DNA of 64,000 nucleotides, taken from positions 2,480,001-2,544,000 of the forward strand of contig OZ244147.1 in assembly GCA_965216105.1 (NCBI GenBank), given 5' to 3'. The position numbers were made by a program, and so were the translations under genes. Under the pieces are notes generated by a model. It had not been told where the DNA came from, made no database searches, and worked only from the letters and a program-made list of their open reading frames with translations. This DNA comes from JAALLB01 sp017643495 (lineage in GTDB: Bacteria > Pseudomonadota > Alphaproteobacteria > Rhizobiales > Rhizobiaceae). Numbering within the stretch: position 1 is the stretch's first letter; every line of letters begins with the position of its first letter. Of this stretch, positions 1 through 9,490 are shown piece by piece.

Positions 1-21
1 GCGATTGATTAGTTTGACGTT

Positions 22-53
22 CAGCCCACCGGAATCTCCGGTGGGCTGTTTTC
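22..53 (+). terminator. Rho-independent terminator of an off-window plus-strand gene
   Basis: A perfect 12-bp stem (CAGCCCACCGGA against TCCGGTGGGCTG) closes a 3-nt loop and is followed by TTTTC on the plus strand. No T-run follows it on the minus strand, so it most likely ends a plus-strand gene lying left of the window rather than the convergent repeat-protein gene, whose stop codon is at 64-66. Confidence 0.75.
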
Positions 54-63
54 TTCAGACCTG

Positions 64-2796
64 TCAGTTACGTTTGATCTGCAAGTCCCTTAGAGGTTTG
101 ATGGTTTGACCTTGCGGCCTGATCACTACCGAACCTCTGGGCTTGTGAACTTTCGAGCCTTTCGGACGATGCACAACCGAACCGCGTGGTCGGTGAACCT
201 TCGATCCCTTTGGCTGATGCACCTTTGATCCGCGGGGCTTGTGGACATTCGAACCCTTAGGGCGGTGAACGACTGAACCACGGGGTTTGTGTACGACCGA
301 ACCCTTCGGACGGTGAACATTCGAGCCACGAGGCTTGTGCACGACAGAACCCTTTGGACGGTGAACAACTGAACCACGAGGCTTGTGCACGACCGAACCC
401 TTCGGACGGTGAACATTCGAGCCACGAGGCTTGTGCACGACAGAACCCTTTGGACGGTGAACAACAGAGCCACGAGGTTTGTGCACGATCGAACCTTTCG
501 GACGATGAACATTCGAACCGCGAGGCTTGTGCACGACAGAACCTTTTGGACGATGAACAACAGAGCCGCGAGGCTTGTGGACTACTGACCCTCTCGGGCG
601 GTGAACGACCGAACCACGAGGACGATGGACATTCGAACCTGTCGGCTGATGAACAATCGAGCCTCGGGGACGGTGCACATCAGAACCACGGGGTTGATGA
701 ACTACCGAACCTCTCGGACGGTGAACAACAGAGCCGCGCGGCCGGTGGACATTCGAGCCTCGGGGCCGATGGACAACAGAGCCTCTCGGACGGTGCACAA
801 CCGAACCTCGGGGGCGATGGATATTCGACCCTGTTGGACGGTGTATGTTCGAACCAACCGGCTGGTGCGTCGGCTTGCATTCATCCAACGGAAGTACGGC
901 TGAAGCTCCGTCCCTGTCATCACCGGGATCCGTGTTCCACCTGGTACCACCCGGTGCCCACTGGATTTCAGCAAGGTTCCTCAAGCGACACCTGTCATAA
1001 GAAGACGGCAGCCAGACATTGACTTTCAACTCAACATACTGGCCCGGGTTCATCAGTACACCAGGTCTCCAGCAAGAGAGGTTTGAAGGGCTTGCAGTCC
1101 AGCATGACCACGGAGGAACCGGGCCAACGCCAAAGAACATGCCGGCTGGCGCTGCCGGGACCGTATCCTTTACAAGGATATCCCCAAAATAGGCATCAGG
1201 GCCGGTGTTTCTTACGCGGATTACAAACTGGCATGACCAACCAGCAAACATCGGTATACACTCTTTTGGTGATGCTTTTTTCGTAAGCCGCAGATTGGTT
1301 TCAAACGACCGCTCAGGCGGAGGAAACTCGGGTGGCCATTCGGGTGGCGGGATATCGCCAGGCGGGAAATACCCTGGAGGATACTGGAGGTCTGCCCTTT
1401 TTCTACAAGGCTGGAACACTTCCACATCCCCCATATGGCCTGCTTTTTCCGCATCCCCATACTTGCCATCGTAATCGATGAAATAGGAAGCCTGCGGCGG
1501 CACATTCTCCGGACGGATCAGTTCAGCGGAATTGCCCTGCAAACCGTGAACATCAGCAGGTGTATCAGCCGATCCATCACTGGAGACAAGTCTTCCACCC
1601 GTAGACCACAAAGTGGCACCACAATTACCATTGGTATCTGCACCAAGTGAAATGCCACCATTGGATGCATCATGATCCGGCGGCATACCTATGGCATAGA
1701 AATCCGGATCCGGCTCCCAATCGTCAGGATCAGTTAACGATGGCACATAACGCACAACGCTGGCCTGGTTTGGTTCCGCAAATTCAGCGAAGTTGAAACT
1801 CGCCTTTTGCGGACTTCTCTGGCCAAGATAGATCCGGTCGGAACCATCAAACAGGATATCCGTAACGGGCCCGGCACTGATCAAGCCAAGAATATCAAAC
1901 TCGAGCCTGGCATCAGAAGCAAAGCCGCCATCGTCAGACAGCCCCACAGACCAGACCTGAGGATCCGCCTCGGTGGAGTAATACAGCCTGCCTTTGTTGA
2001 CAGCCAAGCCCCACACACGCCGTTCAGACTGTGTATAGGCCCAGGTTTCAGGGTTATTGGCGTCAAATGCAGGATTGGTAATGTCGAGAACGTTACCATC
2101 ATCATTGACGGCAGCTAGTCCCGCATTTGGGCGAGCCTTCGCGCCATGGTCAAAGGTGCCGAGTATCTCGCCAGACGGCGAGATTTGGTAGATCATGCCA
2201 TTGTCCAGATCGGTTGCGTAAAACTGGCCGCTCGCGGGATCAAAGACTACATCACCCACACCAGCACCGGAATTACCCGGAAGTCTGGCGAACTCGGTAA
2301 TCTCTCCGGTTTCTCCATCTATGCGCCAGATTGAACCGGCTGAACCACCAGCTCCATACTGACCATCCATGAAAGTTGCGCCTGGCTCTCCGAATTCAAG
2401 GCGCTCCTCACCGCTGGCTTCGACAATGTGAAGACCAAAAAGTGAAGTTGCACCGAGGTAAATGTTCGGAGCCCTCCCGTTGGTTCCCGTGTCGAGAGCG
2501 ATTGCAAATACCTGTCCGACTTCGCGGGCAGTAAATTGCCAGTTGGCCGGTACAGTAGTCGCTGTCCCGTTAGGTGACGCTGGCCTTGCGGCCAATGACA
2601 TGACCTGCGCTGACGGGCCGTCAAGATCGATCACTGGTGTTGGGTTTTCCGGTGAAAGCGGGGCCGTTCCTGAAAATCCGGTTACTACCGCATCTCCAGA
2701 TACGAGAACCGGCCCCGATTGTGCGACTGCATTTCCGGCCATCATTCCTGTAGCCAGTGCAACACCGCAAATGAGTGTGAACTTGTCTTTACTCAT
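64..2796 (-). CDS. Secreted propeller-like/DUF11 protein with C-terminal octapeptide repeats
   Basis: The 910-residue product begins with a Sec signal peptide (cleavage probably after about residue 25, GNAVAQ). Residues about 85-460 contain repeated short motifs such as FDPASGQFYATDLDNG and resemble an NHL/SMP-30-type beta-propeller. A proline-rich linker (about 467-495) leads to a DUF11-like Ig-fold domain (about 497-640) with six or more cysteines, plausibly disulfide-bonded. Residues 644-891 are 31 consecutive octapeptides of pattern H-[RKQ]-P-[RKT]-G-S-[VN]-[VI], followed by a 19-residue tail. A good ribosome site (GAGGAG, 8 nt spacing) supports the start. The product is probably exported and surface-associated; the His/Arg/Lys-rich tail could bind polyanions, metals or cell wall. 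No known function; no lipobox or LPXTG seen. Transcribed alone, 204 bp after the CBS gene. Confidence 0.85.
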   Translation of the reverse strand: MSKDKFTLICGVALATGMMAGNAVAQSGPVLVSGDAVVTGFSGTAPLSPENPTPVIDLDGPSAQVMSLAARPASPNGTATTVPANWQFTAREVGQVFAIALDTGTNGRAPNIYLGATSLFGLHIVEASGEERLEFGEPGATFMDGQYGAGGSAGSIWRIDGETGEITEFARLPGNSGAGVGDVVFDPASGQFYATDLDNGMIYQISPSGEILGTFDHGAKARPNAGLAAVNDDGNVLDITNPAFDANNPETWAYTQSERRVWGLAVNKGRLYYSTEADPQVWSVGLSDDGGFASDARLEFDILGLISAGPVTDILFDGSDRIYLGQRSPQKASFNFAEFAEPNQASVVRYVPSLTDPDDWEPDPDFYAIGMPPDHDASNGGISLGADTNGNCGATLWSTGGRLVSSDGSADTPADVHGLQGNSAELIRPENVPPQASYFIDYDGKYGDAEKAGHMGDVEVFQPCRKRADLQYPPGYFPPGDIPPPEWPPEFPPPERSFETNLRLTKKASPKECIPMFAGWSCQFVIRVRNTGPDAYFGDILVKDTVPAAPAGMFFGVGPVPPWSCWTASPSNLSCWRPGVLMNPGQYVELKVNVWLPSSYDRCRLRNLAEIQWAPGGTRWNTDPGDDRDGASAVLPLDECKPTHQPVGSNIHRPTGSNIHRPRGSVVHRPRGSVVHRPRGSNVHRPRGSVVHRPRGSVVHQPRGSDVHRPRGSIVHQPTGSNVHRPRGSVVHRPRGSVVHKPRGSVVHRPKGSVVHKPRGSNVHRPKGSIVHKPRGSVVHRPKGSVVHKPRGSNVHRPKGSVVHKPRGSVVHRPKGSVVHKPRGSNVHRPKGSVVHKPRGSVVHRPKGSNVHKPRGSKVHQPKGSKVHRPRGSVVHRPKGSKVHKPRGSVVIRPQGQTIKPLRDLQIKRN
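124..867 (-). repeat. 24-bp tandem repeat array (31 units) coding for octapeptides
   Basis: Thirty-one in-frame 24-bp units encode HxPxGSxV octapeptides. Superimposed is a 96-bp (four-unit) higher-order period in which HRPKG and HKPRG units alternate and every fourth unit carries GSNV instead of GSVV. The units near 311 and 407 are nearly identical at nucleotide level. Unit changes preserve the reading frame. Early units (near 867) are more diverged (HQPVGSNI, HRPTGSNI) than the central ones, which suggests recent expansion in the middle. Confidence 0.97.
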
Positions 2797-3000
2797 TTTT
2801 TTGGTCTCCTCTAGATTGCAGGCGATGAAGAGTATTCTTCACCGCTCGGAGACCAAGTTACCGGAACTAAAATTTTTCAGCTGTGTATTAGAGCACACAG
2901 GCGTTGTTCTGAAAAAGCGTGCAGTTACTACCAAAACACGCATAGACTGGCCAAGCGTTTACAGCATGGCAAATTTCCTGGACTGATCGTCAGTACAAAC

Positions 3001-3522
3001 CTAGCCGACGATCAACTGCTTCAATTGAAGTGCTTCATGCTCCAGTTGCAACAAACGGTAATTGACCACATCGCCAATCGTCACCATGCCTCTCAACTGG
3101 TCATCGGCCATAACCGGCATATGCCTGAAACGCCCCTTGGACATGCGGCTCAGTACAGAGACGATCATTTCATCTTCGGTACATGTTTCGATCTTGCTCG
3201 TCATGACTTCCGCCACTTTTTTGGGCAAGGTCTCGCCAGGAGTTTCGGCAAGCTTCCGGACAATGTCCCTTTCCGACAATATACCCACAAGTTTGCCAGC
3301 GGAGTCTATTACCACGAGGGCACCAATTCTCTTTTCGCGAAGCAAAACAACTGCATCAGCCAACGTGTCTTCCGGCCGGATAGAAAACACGTCAGTGCCC
3401 TTGATTGCCAGAATCTTGTCGACGCTGGCATTTTCATATCCCAGATTGCTCGCAATTGACTGGCTGGTCGACGAATCGTTTCTTTTCTCACCACGCGTCG
3501 GCGCCTGATATGAACTAGGCAT
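3001..3522 (-). CDS. CBS-domain-pair protein
   Basis: A 173-residue cytosolic protein. After about 40 low-complexity residues it carries two CBS motifs (about 40-100 and 105-165), including GALVVIDSAGKLVGILSERDIVRKLAE and the second-domain motif GMVTIGDVV, i.e. a Bateman module that typically binds adenosine nucleotides and senses energy state. The ATG at 3522 is preferred over that at 3531 because AGGAGGAG lies directly against the upstream ATG but 9 nt from this one. It follows nqrF on the same strand after 76 bp with no visible terminator, so it may be the last gene of the nqr operon. Its partner is unknown. Confidence 0.85.
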   Translation of the reverse strand: MPSSYQAPTRGEKRNDSSTSQSIASNLGYENASVDKILAIKGTDVFSIRPEDTLADAVVLLREKRIGALVVIDSAGKLVGILSERDIVRKLAETPGETLPKKVAEVMTSKIETCTEDEMIVSVLSRMSKGRFRHMPVMADDQLRGMVTIGDVVNYRLLQLEHEALQLKQLIVG

Positions 3523-3598
3523 GATGTCCATCTCCTCCTGGTCTCACCTATGATGACAACAGAAGCATATGACAATATCGACAGAAATGGGAGTGAAA

Positions 3599-4822
3599 TT
3601 AACCGCCGAAATCATCGAGCATGATGTCTTCACGATCAACACCAAGATCGAGCAGCATGTTGATGACAGACTGGTTCATTATTGGCGGCCCGCACATATA
3701 GAATTCACAGTCTTCCGGAGCCGGATGATCCTTCAGATATTCATCATACAATACATTGTGGATGAACCCGGTATATCCGGACCACTCATCTTCCGGCAGC
3801 GCATCAGAAAGCGCTACATGCCACTCGAAATTCGGGAATTGCGCGGCAAGCTCATCGAAATCCTCGACAAAAAACATCTCTTTCTTTGAGCGTGCGCCAT
3901 ACCAGAATGTGATTTTCCGGCTTGTATTCTTGAGGCGTTTCAGCTGGTCAAAGATATGGCTGCGCATTGGCGCCATTCCTGCACCACCCCCGATGAAAAC
4001 CATTTCCTTTTCGGTATCACGAGCGAAAAACTCACCGAACGGACCGGAAATAGTCACCTTGTCACCGGGCTTCAGGTTGAAAATGAAGGAAGACATCTTG
4101 CCTGCCGGAATCCCCTCACTGCCAGGTGGCGGGGAAGCAACACGAACGTTCAACATGATTATCCCCTTCTCGTCGGGGTAGTTCGCCATGGAATATGCGC
4201 GCTCGATCGGAAGTTCGACCGCAGAATCGTATTGCCAAAGATTGAAGCGGTCCCAGTCTTCCCGATATTCTTCACCGATATCAAAATCGGTATACTTCAA
4301 TTTGTGCGCAGGAGCCTCGATCTGTATGTATCCGCCTGCACGGAAATTCACGTCTTCGCCTTCGGGAAGCTCAAGAACCAGTGCCTTGATAAAGGTGGCA
4401 ACATTCTCGTTGGAACGAACCGTGCACTCCCATTTCCTCACACCGAACACTTCTTCAGGGACTTCTATGTCCATGTCCTGCTTGACGGCGACCTGACATG
4501 AAAGCCTGTCACCATTGGCCGCTTCACGCTTGGTAATGTGGCCTTCCTCGGTAGGCAGGATGGAGCCGCCACCTTCATGGATCTTCACACGGCACTGTGC
4601 GCAAGTACCGCCACCACCACATGCTGACGGGACAAACAGCTTTTGTTCAGCTAGTGTCTGCAAAAGCTTGCCACCTGCAGGAACCGAGATGGTTTTTTCA
4701 TTGTTGATCGTAATGTTCACATTGCCGGATGAAACCAGACGTGAACGAGCGATGAGAATGATGGTCACCAGTGCGGTAACGATCATCGTAAAGAGGGTTA
4801 TGCCCAATCCAAAGGTTGCCAT
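3599..4822 (-). CDS. nqrF: Na+-NQR subunit F (NADH-oxidising flavo-iron-sulfur subunit)
   Basis: A 407-residue subunit that accepts hydride from NADH and passes electrons into the Na+-translocating NADH:ubiquinone oxidoreductase. It has an N-terminal membrane anchor (residues about 5-25). A plant-type 2Fe-2S domain follows, with ACGGGGTCAQC and a fourth cysteine in LSCQVAV. Then come the FAD-binding motif RAYSMANYPDE, the NADH-binding motif GGGAGMAPMRSH and the C-terminal YMCGPPIM/LDDFGG characteristic of NqrF. Length matches the family. It is the last catalytic gene of nqrABCDEF and lies 12 bp after nqrE. Confidence 0.98.
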   Translation of the reverse strand: MATFGLGITLFTMIVTALVTIILIARSRLVSSGNVNITINNEKTISVPAGGKLLQTLAEQKLFVPSACGGGGTCAQCRVKIHEGGGSILPTEEGHITKREAANGDRLSCQVAVKQDMDIEVPEEVFGVRKWECTVRSNENVATFIKALVLELPEGEDVNFRAGGYIQIEAPAHKLKYTDFDIGEEYREDWDRFNLWQYDSAVELPIERAYSMANYPDEKGIIMLNVRVASPPPGSEGIPAGKMSSFIFNLKPGDKVTISGPFGEFFARDTEKEMVFIGGGAGMAPMRSHIFDQLKRLKNTSRKITFWYGARSKKEMFFVEDFDELAAQFPNFEWHVALSDALPEDEWSGYTGFIHNVLYDEYLKDHPAPEDCEFYMCGPPIMNQSVINMLLDLGVDREDIMLDDFGG

Positions 4823-4834
4823 TTTCGCCCTACC

Positions 4835-5443
4835 TCAAAGCTTTACGCCACTGAAGGACATGAAGGCCATTGCCATCAGACCTGCAGAAATAAATGTAAT
4901 ACCCAATCCCTGAAGCCCATCGGGTATGTCAGAATATTTCAGTTTTTCGCGTACGCCGGCCATTGCTGTTATTGCGAGCGCCCAACCAAAACCTGACGAC
5001 ACACCATAGGTAACCGATTCAGCAAAATTGTAGTCCCGCTCCACCATGAAGAGTGAACCGCCAAGTATGGCGCAATTCACGGTAATCAGAGGCAGGAACA
5101 CACCAAGTGCGTTGTAAAGCGGCGGGAAATACTTATCGAGAACCATCTCAAGGATCTGCACCAGGGCAGCAATCACGCCGATGTAGGAGATGAGACCGAG
5201 AAATGTGAGATCCACATCAGAAAACCCCGCCCAGGACAGAGCCCCCGGCGCAAGAAGATAATTCAGGATCAGGTTGTTGGCAGGAACCGTGATCGCCTGA
5301 ACGATCATGACGGAAATACCAAGCCCGATTGCCGTAGAGATTTTCTTTGAAACGGCAATGAACGTGCACATGCCGAGAAAGAATGAAAGAGCAAGATTCT
5401 CGACGAATATTGCCTTTACCGCGAGAGAGAGCAAACCTTCCAC
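4835..5443 (-). CDS. nqrE: Na+-NQR subunit E
   Basis: A 202-residue integral membrane subunit with six predicted helices. NqrD and NqrE form an inverted pair that holds an intramembrane 2Fe-2S centre. The expected cysteines are present in FFLGMCTFIA and in TVNCAILGG. The start is GTG at 5443, overlapping the nqrD stop by one base, which indicates translational coupling. Confidence 0.97.
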   Translation of the reverse strand: MEGLLSLAVKAIFVENLALSFFLGMCTFIAVSKKISTAIGLGISVMIVQAITVPANNLILNYLLAPGALSWAGFSDVDLTFLGLISYIGVIAALVQILEMVLDKYFPPLYNALGVFLPLITVNCAILGGSLFMVERDYNFAESVTYGVSSGFGWALAITAMAGVREKLKYSDIPDGLQGLGITFISAGLMAMAFMSFSGVKL

Positions 5444-6096
5444 TAGTGGGCCTCAACAACTTGAATTTTGTATTCACTCTCTTCCACTTGAGCCGGCTTC
5501 CAGGTGCGGAATGCCCAAATGATAAAGCCAATGATGAAAAATGCGGACGGAGGCAGAAGAAGCATGCCGTTTGGCACATACCAACCGCCATTATTGACTG
5601 TTTCCATGACAGTCACGCCGAACAGGCTTCCCGAACCAAACAACTCACGGACAACGCCTACCATCATCAGTATCAGGCCATAACCAAGTCCATTGCCGAC
5701 ACCATCGGCGAAAGATGCCAATGGAGGGTTCTTCATTGCAAAAGCCTCAGCCCGCCCCATCACTATGCAATTGGTAATGATAAGCCCAACGAAAACGGAC
5801 AGCGTTTTGGAAATCTCAAATGCGTAAGCCTTGAGTATCTGATCCACCAGAATAACCAGAGAAGCGATGATCACCATTTGCACGATAATACGTATTGAGC
5901 CGGGAATCTGGTTTCTGATAATTGATATGAACATTGAGGAGAATGCGGTGACTGCAATAACAGCCAGAGACATGACAAATGCCACCTTCAATGAAGAGGT
6001 AACAGCCAGTGCAGAACAAATTCCCAAAACCTGCAATGTGATCGGATTGTTGTCGACCAGCGGGTCGATCAACATTTCTCGTTTTACCTGCGGCAT
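5443..6096 (-). CDS. nqrD: Na+-NQR subunit D
   Basis: A 217-residue polytopic membrane protein, paralogue of NqrE. The cysteines in LGICSALAVT and LIITNCIVMG correspond to the ligands of the intramembrane 2Fe-2S centre. The start codon overlaps the nqrC stop by one base (TAATG on the coding strand). The C-terminal 20 residues are hydrophilic. Confidence 0.97.
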   Translation of the reverse strand: MPQVKREMLIDPLVDNNPITLQVLGICSALAVTSSLKVAFVMSLAVIAVTAFSSMFISIIRNQIPGSIRIIVQMVIIASLVILVDQILKAYAFEISKTLSVFVGLIITNCIVMGRAEAFAMKNPPLASFADGVGNGLGYGLILMMVGVVRELFGSGSLFGVTVMETVNNGGWYVPNGMLLLPPSAFFIIGFIIWAFRTWKPAQVEESEYKIQVVEAH

Positions 6097-6905
6097 TAAA
6101 CAGCTCCTTCTTTGAGCTTTTGCAAGAACGGTTTGTATCCTCTTTCACCAAGCCAGAAGCGGATAAGGTTGTGAACCCCGACGGAGGTAAGCGTTGCGCC
6201 GGCCAGCGCATCGACATGGTACTCGGGACCAGCAGGCGGTTGTGACTTGGTTACGGCAATCTGCAGCACATCATTTTCGTCTGTAATCTTCTTGCCATTC
6301 CACTGCTCTTTCCACCTTGGGTTGTCCACCTCGGCACCCAAACCCGGGGTTTCGGCATGTTGGTAAAACTGGAGGCCATATATGTCATTGCCATTTTCTT
6401 CCAGGGCAATGAACCCATAAAGGGTAGACCAAAGGCCATAGCCGTGCACAGGCAGAACCACCTTGTCGAGCTTGCCGTCTTCATCGCGCAACAAATAAAC
6501 GGTGACATATTTCGACTGACGTCCAATTGACGCGGGGTCATCCTTTAAAGCTATGGAAGTTTCGGGATCGTCGGCTGCTGCAAGGTCGTCAAATGTTGCC
6601 GGGTCAAATTCGTCTGCAAATTCACCAGTGGCGATTTCAAGCACCTTTGGTTCAAATGCAGAGAAGGCCTCGGCCACATCAGTGCCAGGATCGTAGCGGC
6701 CAGCAACCTGCAAGATGCTGACCTGTTTGTCCTTGAGTTTGTTGACCTCCTGAATCGGCCGCAACATGACTGCGGCTGCCGAAACAACCATTGAAGCGAT
6801 CAAACACAGTGTGACCGCAATAAAGATTGTTTTCGGCACCGAATCCGGTGGCATGTTGATGAAACGACGTATCATGCTCTCATCTTGGTTCGAATTAGTG
6901 TTCAT
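6096..6905 (-). CDS. nqrC: Na+-NQR subunit C (covalent FMN)
   Basis: A 269-residue periplasm-facing subunit with one N-terminal membrane helix (about 22-46) and an FMN-binding domain. The ApbE target motif reads DALAGATLTS, placing the flavinylated threonine at about residue 238. The start overlaps the end of nqrB by 11 bp. It relays electrons through covalent FMN within the Na+-NQR complex; the residue is expected to be modified by the ApbE encoded at 9694. Confidence 0.97.
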   Translation of the reverse strand: MNTNSNQDESMIRRFINMPPDSVPKTIFIAVTLCLIASMVVSAAAVMLRPIQEVNKLKDKQVSILQVAGRYDPGTDVAEAFSAFEPKVLEIATGEFADEFDPATFDDLAAADDPETSIALKDDPASIGRQSKYVTVYLLRDEDGKLDKVVLPVHGYGLWSTLYGFIALEENGNDIYGLQFYQHAETPGLGAEVDNPRWKEQWNGKKITDENDVLQIAVTKSQPPAGPEYHVDALAGATLTSVGVHNLIRFWLGERGYKPFLQKLKEGAV

Positions 6906-8106
6906 GACGTTTGGCTCTCATTTTTATGTTCGCCTGAACAACGAAATAATCAATCAGCGGAGCGAAGACGTTGCCGAACAATATCGCAAGCATCATTCCT
7001 TCCGGGAAGGCAGGGTTTATCACACGTATCATGACAACCATGACCCCGATTAATGCGCCGTAAAAATACCGACCCATGTTGGTATGGGATGCCGATACGG
7101 GCTCGGTGACCATGAAGACCATACCAAAAGCATATCCGCCAATAACCAGATGCCAGTACCACGGCATGGCAAACATCGGATTTGTCTCCGAACCAATCAG
7201 GTTCAACAGAGTTGAAAACCCGATCATTCCCACCATGCAGCCGACAATGAGACGCCAATTGGCAATTCTGGTTGCAAGCAAAAACACCAAGCCGACAAGG
7301 CATGCCAAGGTTGATGTCTCTCCCAGACTGCCGGGCACAAAGCCCAAAAATGCATCCATCCAGGTAATGCCGAAGTCCACAAGTTGCTGATGCCCATCGG
7401 CAGCAGTCACGGCCAGCGCTGTTGCGCCGGAATATCCGTCAACAGGTACCCAGATCGAGTCTCCCGACATGTATGCAGGATAAGCAAAGTAGAGAAATGC
7501 CCGTCCGGTCAGTGCCGGATTGAGGAAATTTTTGCCAGTACCTCCGAACACTTCCTTGCCTACCACAACGCCAAATATGATTCCGAGAGCGACCTGCCAA
7601 AGCGGTGTCGAGGCCGGCAGAATAAGCGTGTACAGCATTGAGGTTACAAGAAACCCCTCGTTCACCTCATGTTTGCGGACGGTTGCAAAAATCACCTCGA
7701 AAATGCCGCCCGCAACCAGCGTAGTGATGTAAATCGGGAAAAAGTACAGCGCTCCATGCAACATGTTGGCCGTGAAGCTGTCCGGATTGAGGCCAATTCC
7801 AATCGCCTGCAAAATCCAGATTCGCCAACCCGTTTGAGCTGTTTCGCCAAGGGCTGCAATAGCGGCATTGGCCTGTACGCCTGTATTGTACCAGGCAAAA
7901 AGGATACAGGGTATCGTGGCAAGCACGACGTAGGTCATGATCCTTTTCATGTCGATGTAAGAACGGACATGCGGTGCGTTTGTGGTCACTGTTTTCGGTG
8001 TGTACACAAACGATTCGACCATTTCATAGAGTGAGAAATAGCGCTCGTATTTACCGCCTTTTTCGAAATGCGGTTCAATTTTGTCAAAAAAGTCTCGCAA
8101 GCTCAC
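6895..8106 (-). CDS. nqrB: Na+-NQR subunit B (covalent FMN, membrane)
   Basis: A 403-residue polytopic subunit that carries covalent FMN and riboflavin and contributes to the Na+ path and quinone site. I place the start at the GTG at 8106, four bases after the nqrA stop, because the family N-terminus (xLxxFxxxIEPHFEKGGK) begins exactly there and GAGGG lies upstream; an upstream ATG would add 26 residues overlapping nqrA. The flavinylation motif GYSGATALAVT places the modified threonine at about residue 229. Confidence 0.96.
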   Translation of the reverse strand: MSLRDFFDKIEPHFEKGGKYERYFSLYEMVESFVYTPKTVTTNAPHVRSYIDMKRIMTYVVLATIPCILFAWYNTGVQANAAIAALGETAQTGWRIWILQAIGIGLNPDSFTANMLHGALYFFPIYITTLVAGGIFEVIFATVRKHEVNEGFLVTSMLYTLILPASTPLWQVALGIIFGVVVGKEVFGGTGKNFLNPALTGRAFLYFAYPAYMSGDSIWVPVDGYSGATALAVTAADGHQQLVDFGITWMDAFLGFVPGSLGETSTLACLVGLVFLLATRIANWRLIVGCMVGMIGFSTLLNLIGSETNPMFAMPWYWHLVIGGYAFGMVFMVTEPVSASHTNMGRYFYGALIGVMVVMIRVINPAFPEGMMLAILFGNVFAPLIDYFVVQANIKMRAKRHEH

Positions 8107-8110
8107 TCTT

Positions 8111-9454
8111 TTAACCCTCTTTTTCAATCTTCTGCAGGCACTCGCGCAGCGCTTGCCCGTACTCGTATTTTGCGGGACATGCAAAGCCTACAAGACCCAA
8201 ATCTTCTTCGTCCAGTTCCAGGGCCCCCAAGGCCTGGGCAGTGTCCGTATCCTTGACAAGCAAGGCACGCAACAATTGTGTCGGAAGGTAATTCTGCGGC
8301 ATCAGCATCTCAAATGTGCCCAGCGGAACCATTGCACGGCGACCACCATTCAGATTGCTGCCAAGGTCATACAGTTTTTTGCTGAAGGCAGACCCCAATA
8401 CCGGCTGAAAGGCAAATTTTTGTGCCATTGGACGCAGCCAGCCAAGGACCACCTGTTCCTTGTCTTCCTTGATAAGGGAAACCTGCCTGTGAAACCTGCC
8501 GAGAAAACCGGTCGGGCCTTTAGCTGTACGACCACTCAGAACAGAACCGGACAGAACGCGAACCGGGTAACCGGTTTCGATTTCGCCACCCAGCAATTCG
8601 AGAACCGAAGCCCCTGCACACGTTCTGACGAGACGTGGATCTGTGGCGGCCGGGCCTGCAATGGATACAATAACTTCAGAGTCCAGATAACCGGTTCGGA
8701 ACAGTGCACCGATCTGGATTACTTCACGATAACCGATGGTCCATACAGGCTGTTCCGCAGCAGGTTGTGTCAGAAAATGTATGTGTGTTCCTGGCAGGCC
8801 TGCAGGATGCGGCCCAGAAAAACCGACCGGAACTATATTCTGCTCTTCTCCGACCAATGCCTCTGAGTCCGCTGACTGGCAAACAAAGCACATGCCATCC
8901 GTCAGCTTTGCAACGATTTCGACACCACGCTGAAAATCTTCCTTGCGCTCACTCAACACAAGATCGACTTGTGGAGCGAGGGGTTCGGTATCAATCGCAG
9001 TCACGTATATGGCAAGTGGTGACGTATCATGTTGTGGCACTTTGGAGTACGGGCGGGTTTTGAATGCTGTCCAAAGTCCGGCCGCACACAATTTTGCAAC
9101 GATGTCTTCACGCTTGTCACTGCCACCAACATCAGCAAAGCTCAGACCTTGATCCGAAGGATCATCAACCTCGATGACCACACTCTGCAAAACACGGCGT
9201 GCACCCCGGTTGATCGACTGCACACGACCAGTAGCGGGTGCAACAATAACGGCATCGGGATTTTCCTTGTGACAGAACAGTGGAGTTCCACGTTCAACCT
9301 TGTCATCCTCGGCAACAAGCATTTTTGGCTTCAAGCCAACATAGTCATCACCCAAGACAGCCACGGTGCCAATCCGGGGACCTTCACTGATAACCTGCCG
9401 GGGCGATCCGGATATCGGAATATCCAGACCCTTCTTGATCTTTATCGTCTTCAT
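8111..9454 (-). CDS. nqrA: Na+-NQR subunit A
   Basis: A 447-residue cytoplasmic-side subunit, first gene of the nqrABCDEF operon. The N-terminal MKTIKIKKGLDIPISG and the internal VAEDDKVERGTPLFCHKE biotinyl-like fold match NqrA. It is associated with ubiquinone binding and has no cofactor of its own. Transcription starts in the 239-bp region shared with divergent apbE. Confidence 0.97.
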   Translation of the reverse strand: MKTIKIKKGLDIPISGSPRQVISEGPRIGTVAVLGDDYVGLKPKMLVAEDDKVERGTPLFCHKENPDAVIVAPATGRVQSINRGARRVLQSVVIEVDDPSDQGLSFADVGGSDKREDIVAKLCAAGLWTAFKTRPYSKVPQHDTSPLAIYVTAIDTEPLAPQVDLVLSERKEDFQRGVEIVAKLTDGMCFVCQSADSEALVGEEQNIVPVGFSGPHPAGLPGTHIHFLTQPAAEQPVWTIGYREVIQIGALFRTGYLDSEVIVSIAGPAATDPRLVRTCAGASVLELLGGEIETGYPVRVLSGSVLSGRTAKGPTGFLGRFHRQVSLIKEDKEQVVLGWLRPMAQKFAFQPVLGSAFSKKLYDLGSNLNGGRRAMVPLGTFEMLMPQNYLPTQLLRALLVKDTDTAQALGALELDEEDLGLVGFACPAKYEYGQALRECLQKIEKEG

Positions 9455-9490
9455 TGTTGCCTATCACCGGTTCGCTTGGCGCTAGTAATC

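Noticed and set aside
124..867. Regularly spaced repeats that could suggest a CRISPR array
   Set aside because: The 24-bp units are contiguous without unique spacers, stay in frame with a 910-codon gene and encode octapeptides.
354..1022. Plus-strand 222-codon frame opposite the repeat region
   Set aside because: It is low-complexity sequence produced by the 24-bp periodicity of the true gene; no ribosome site or domain.
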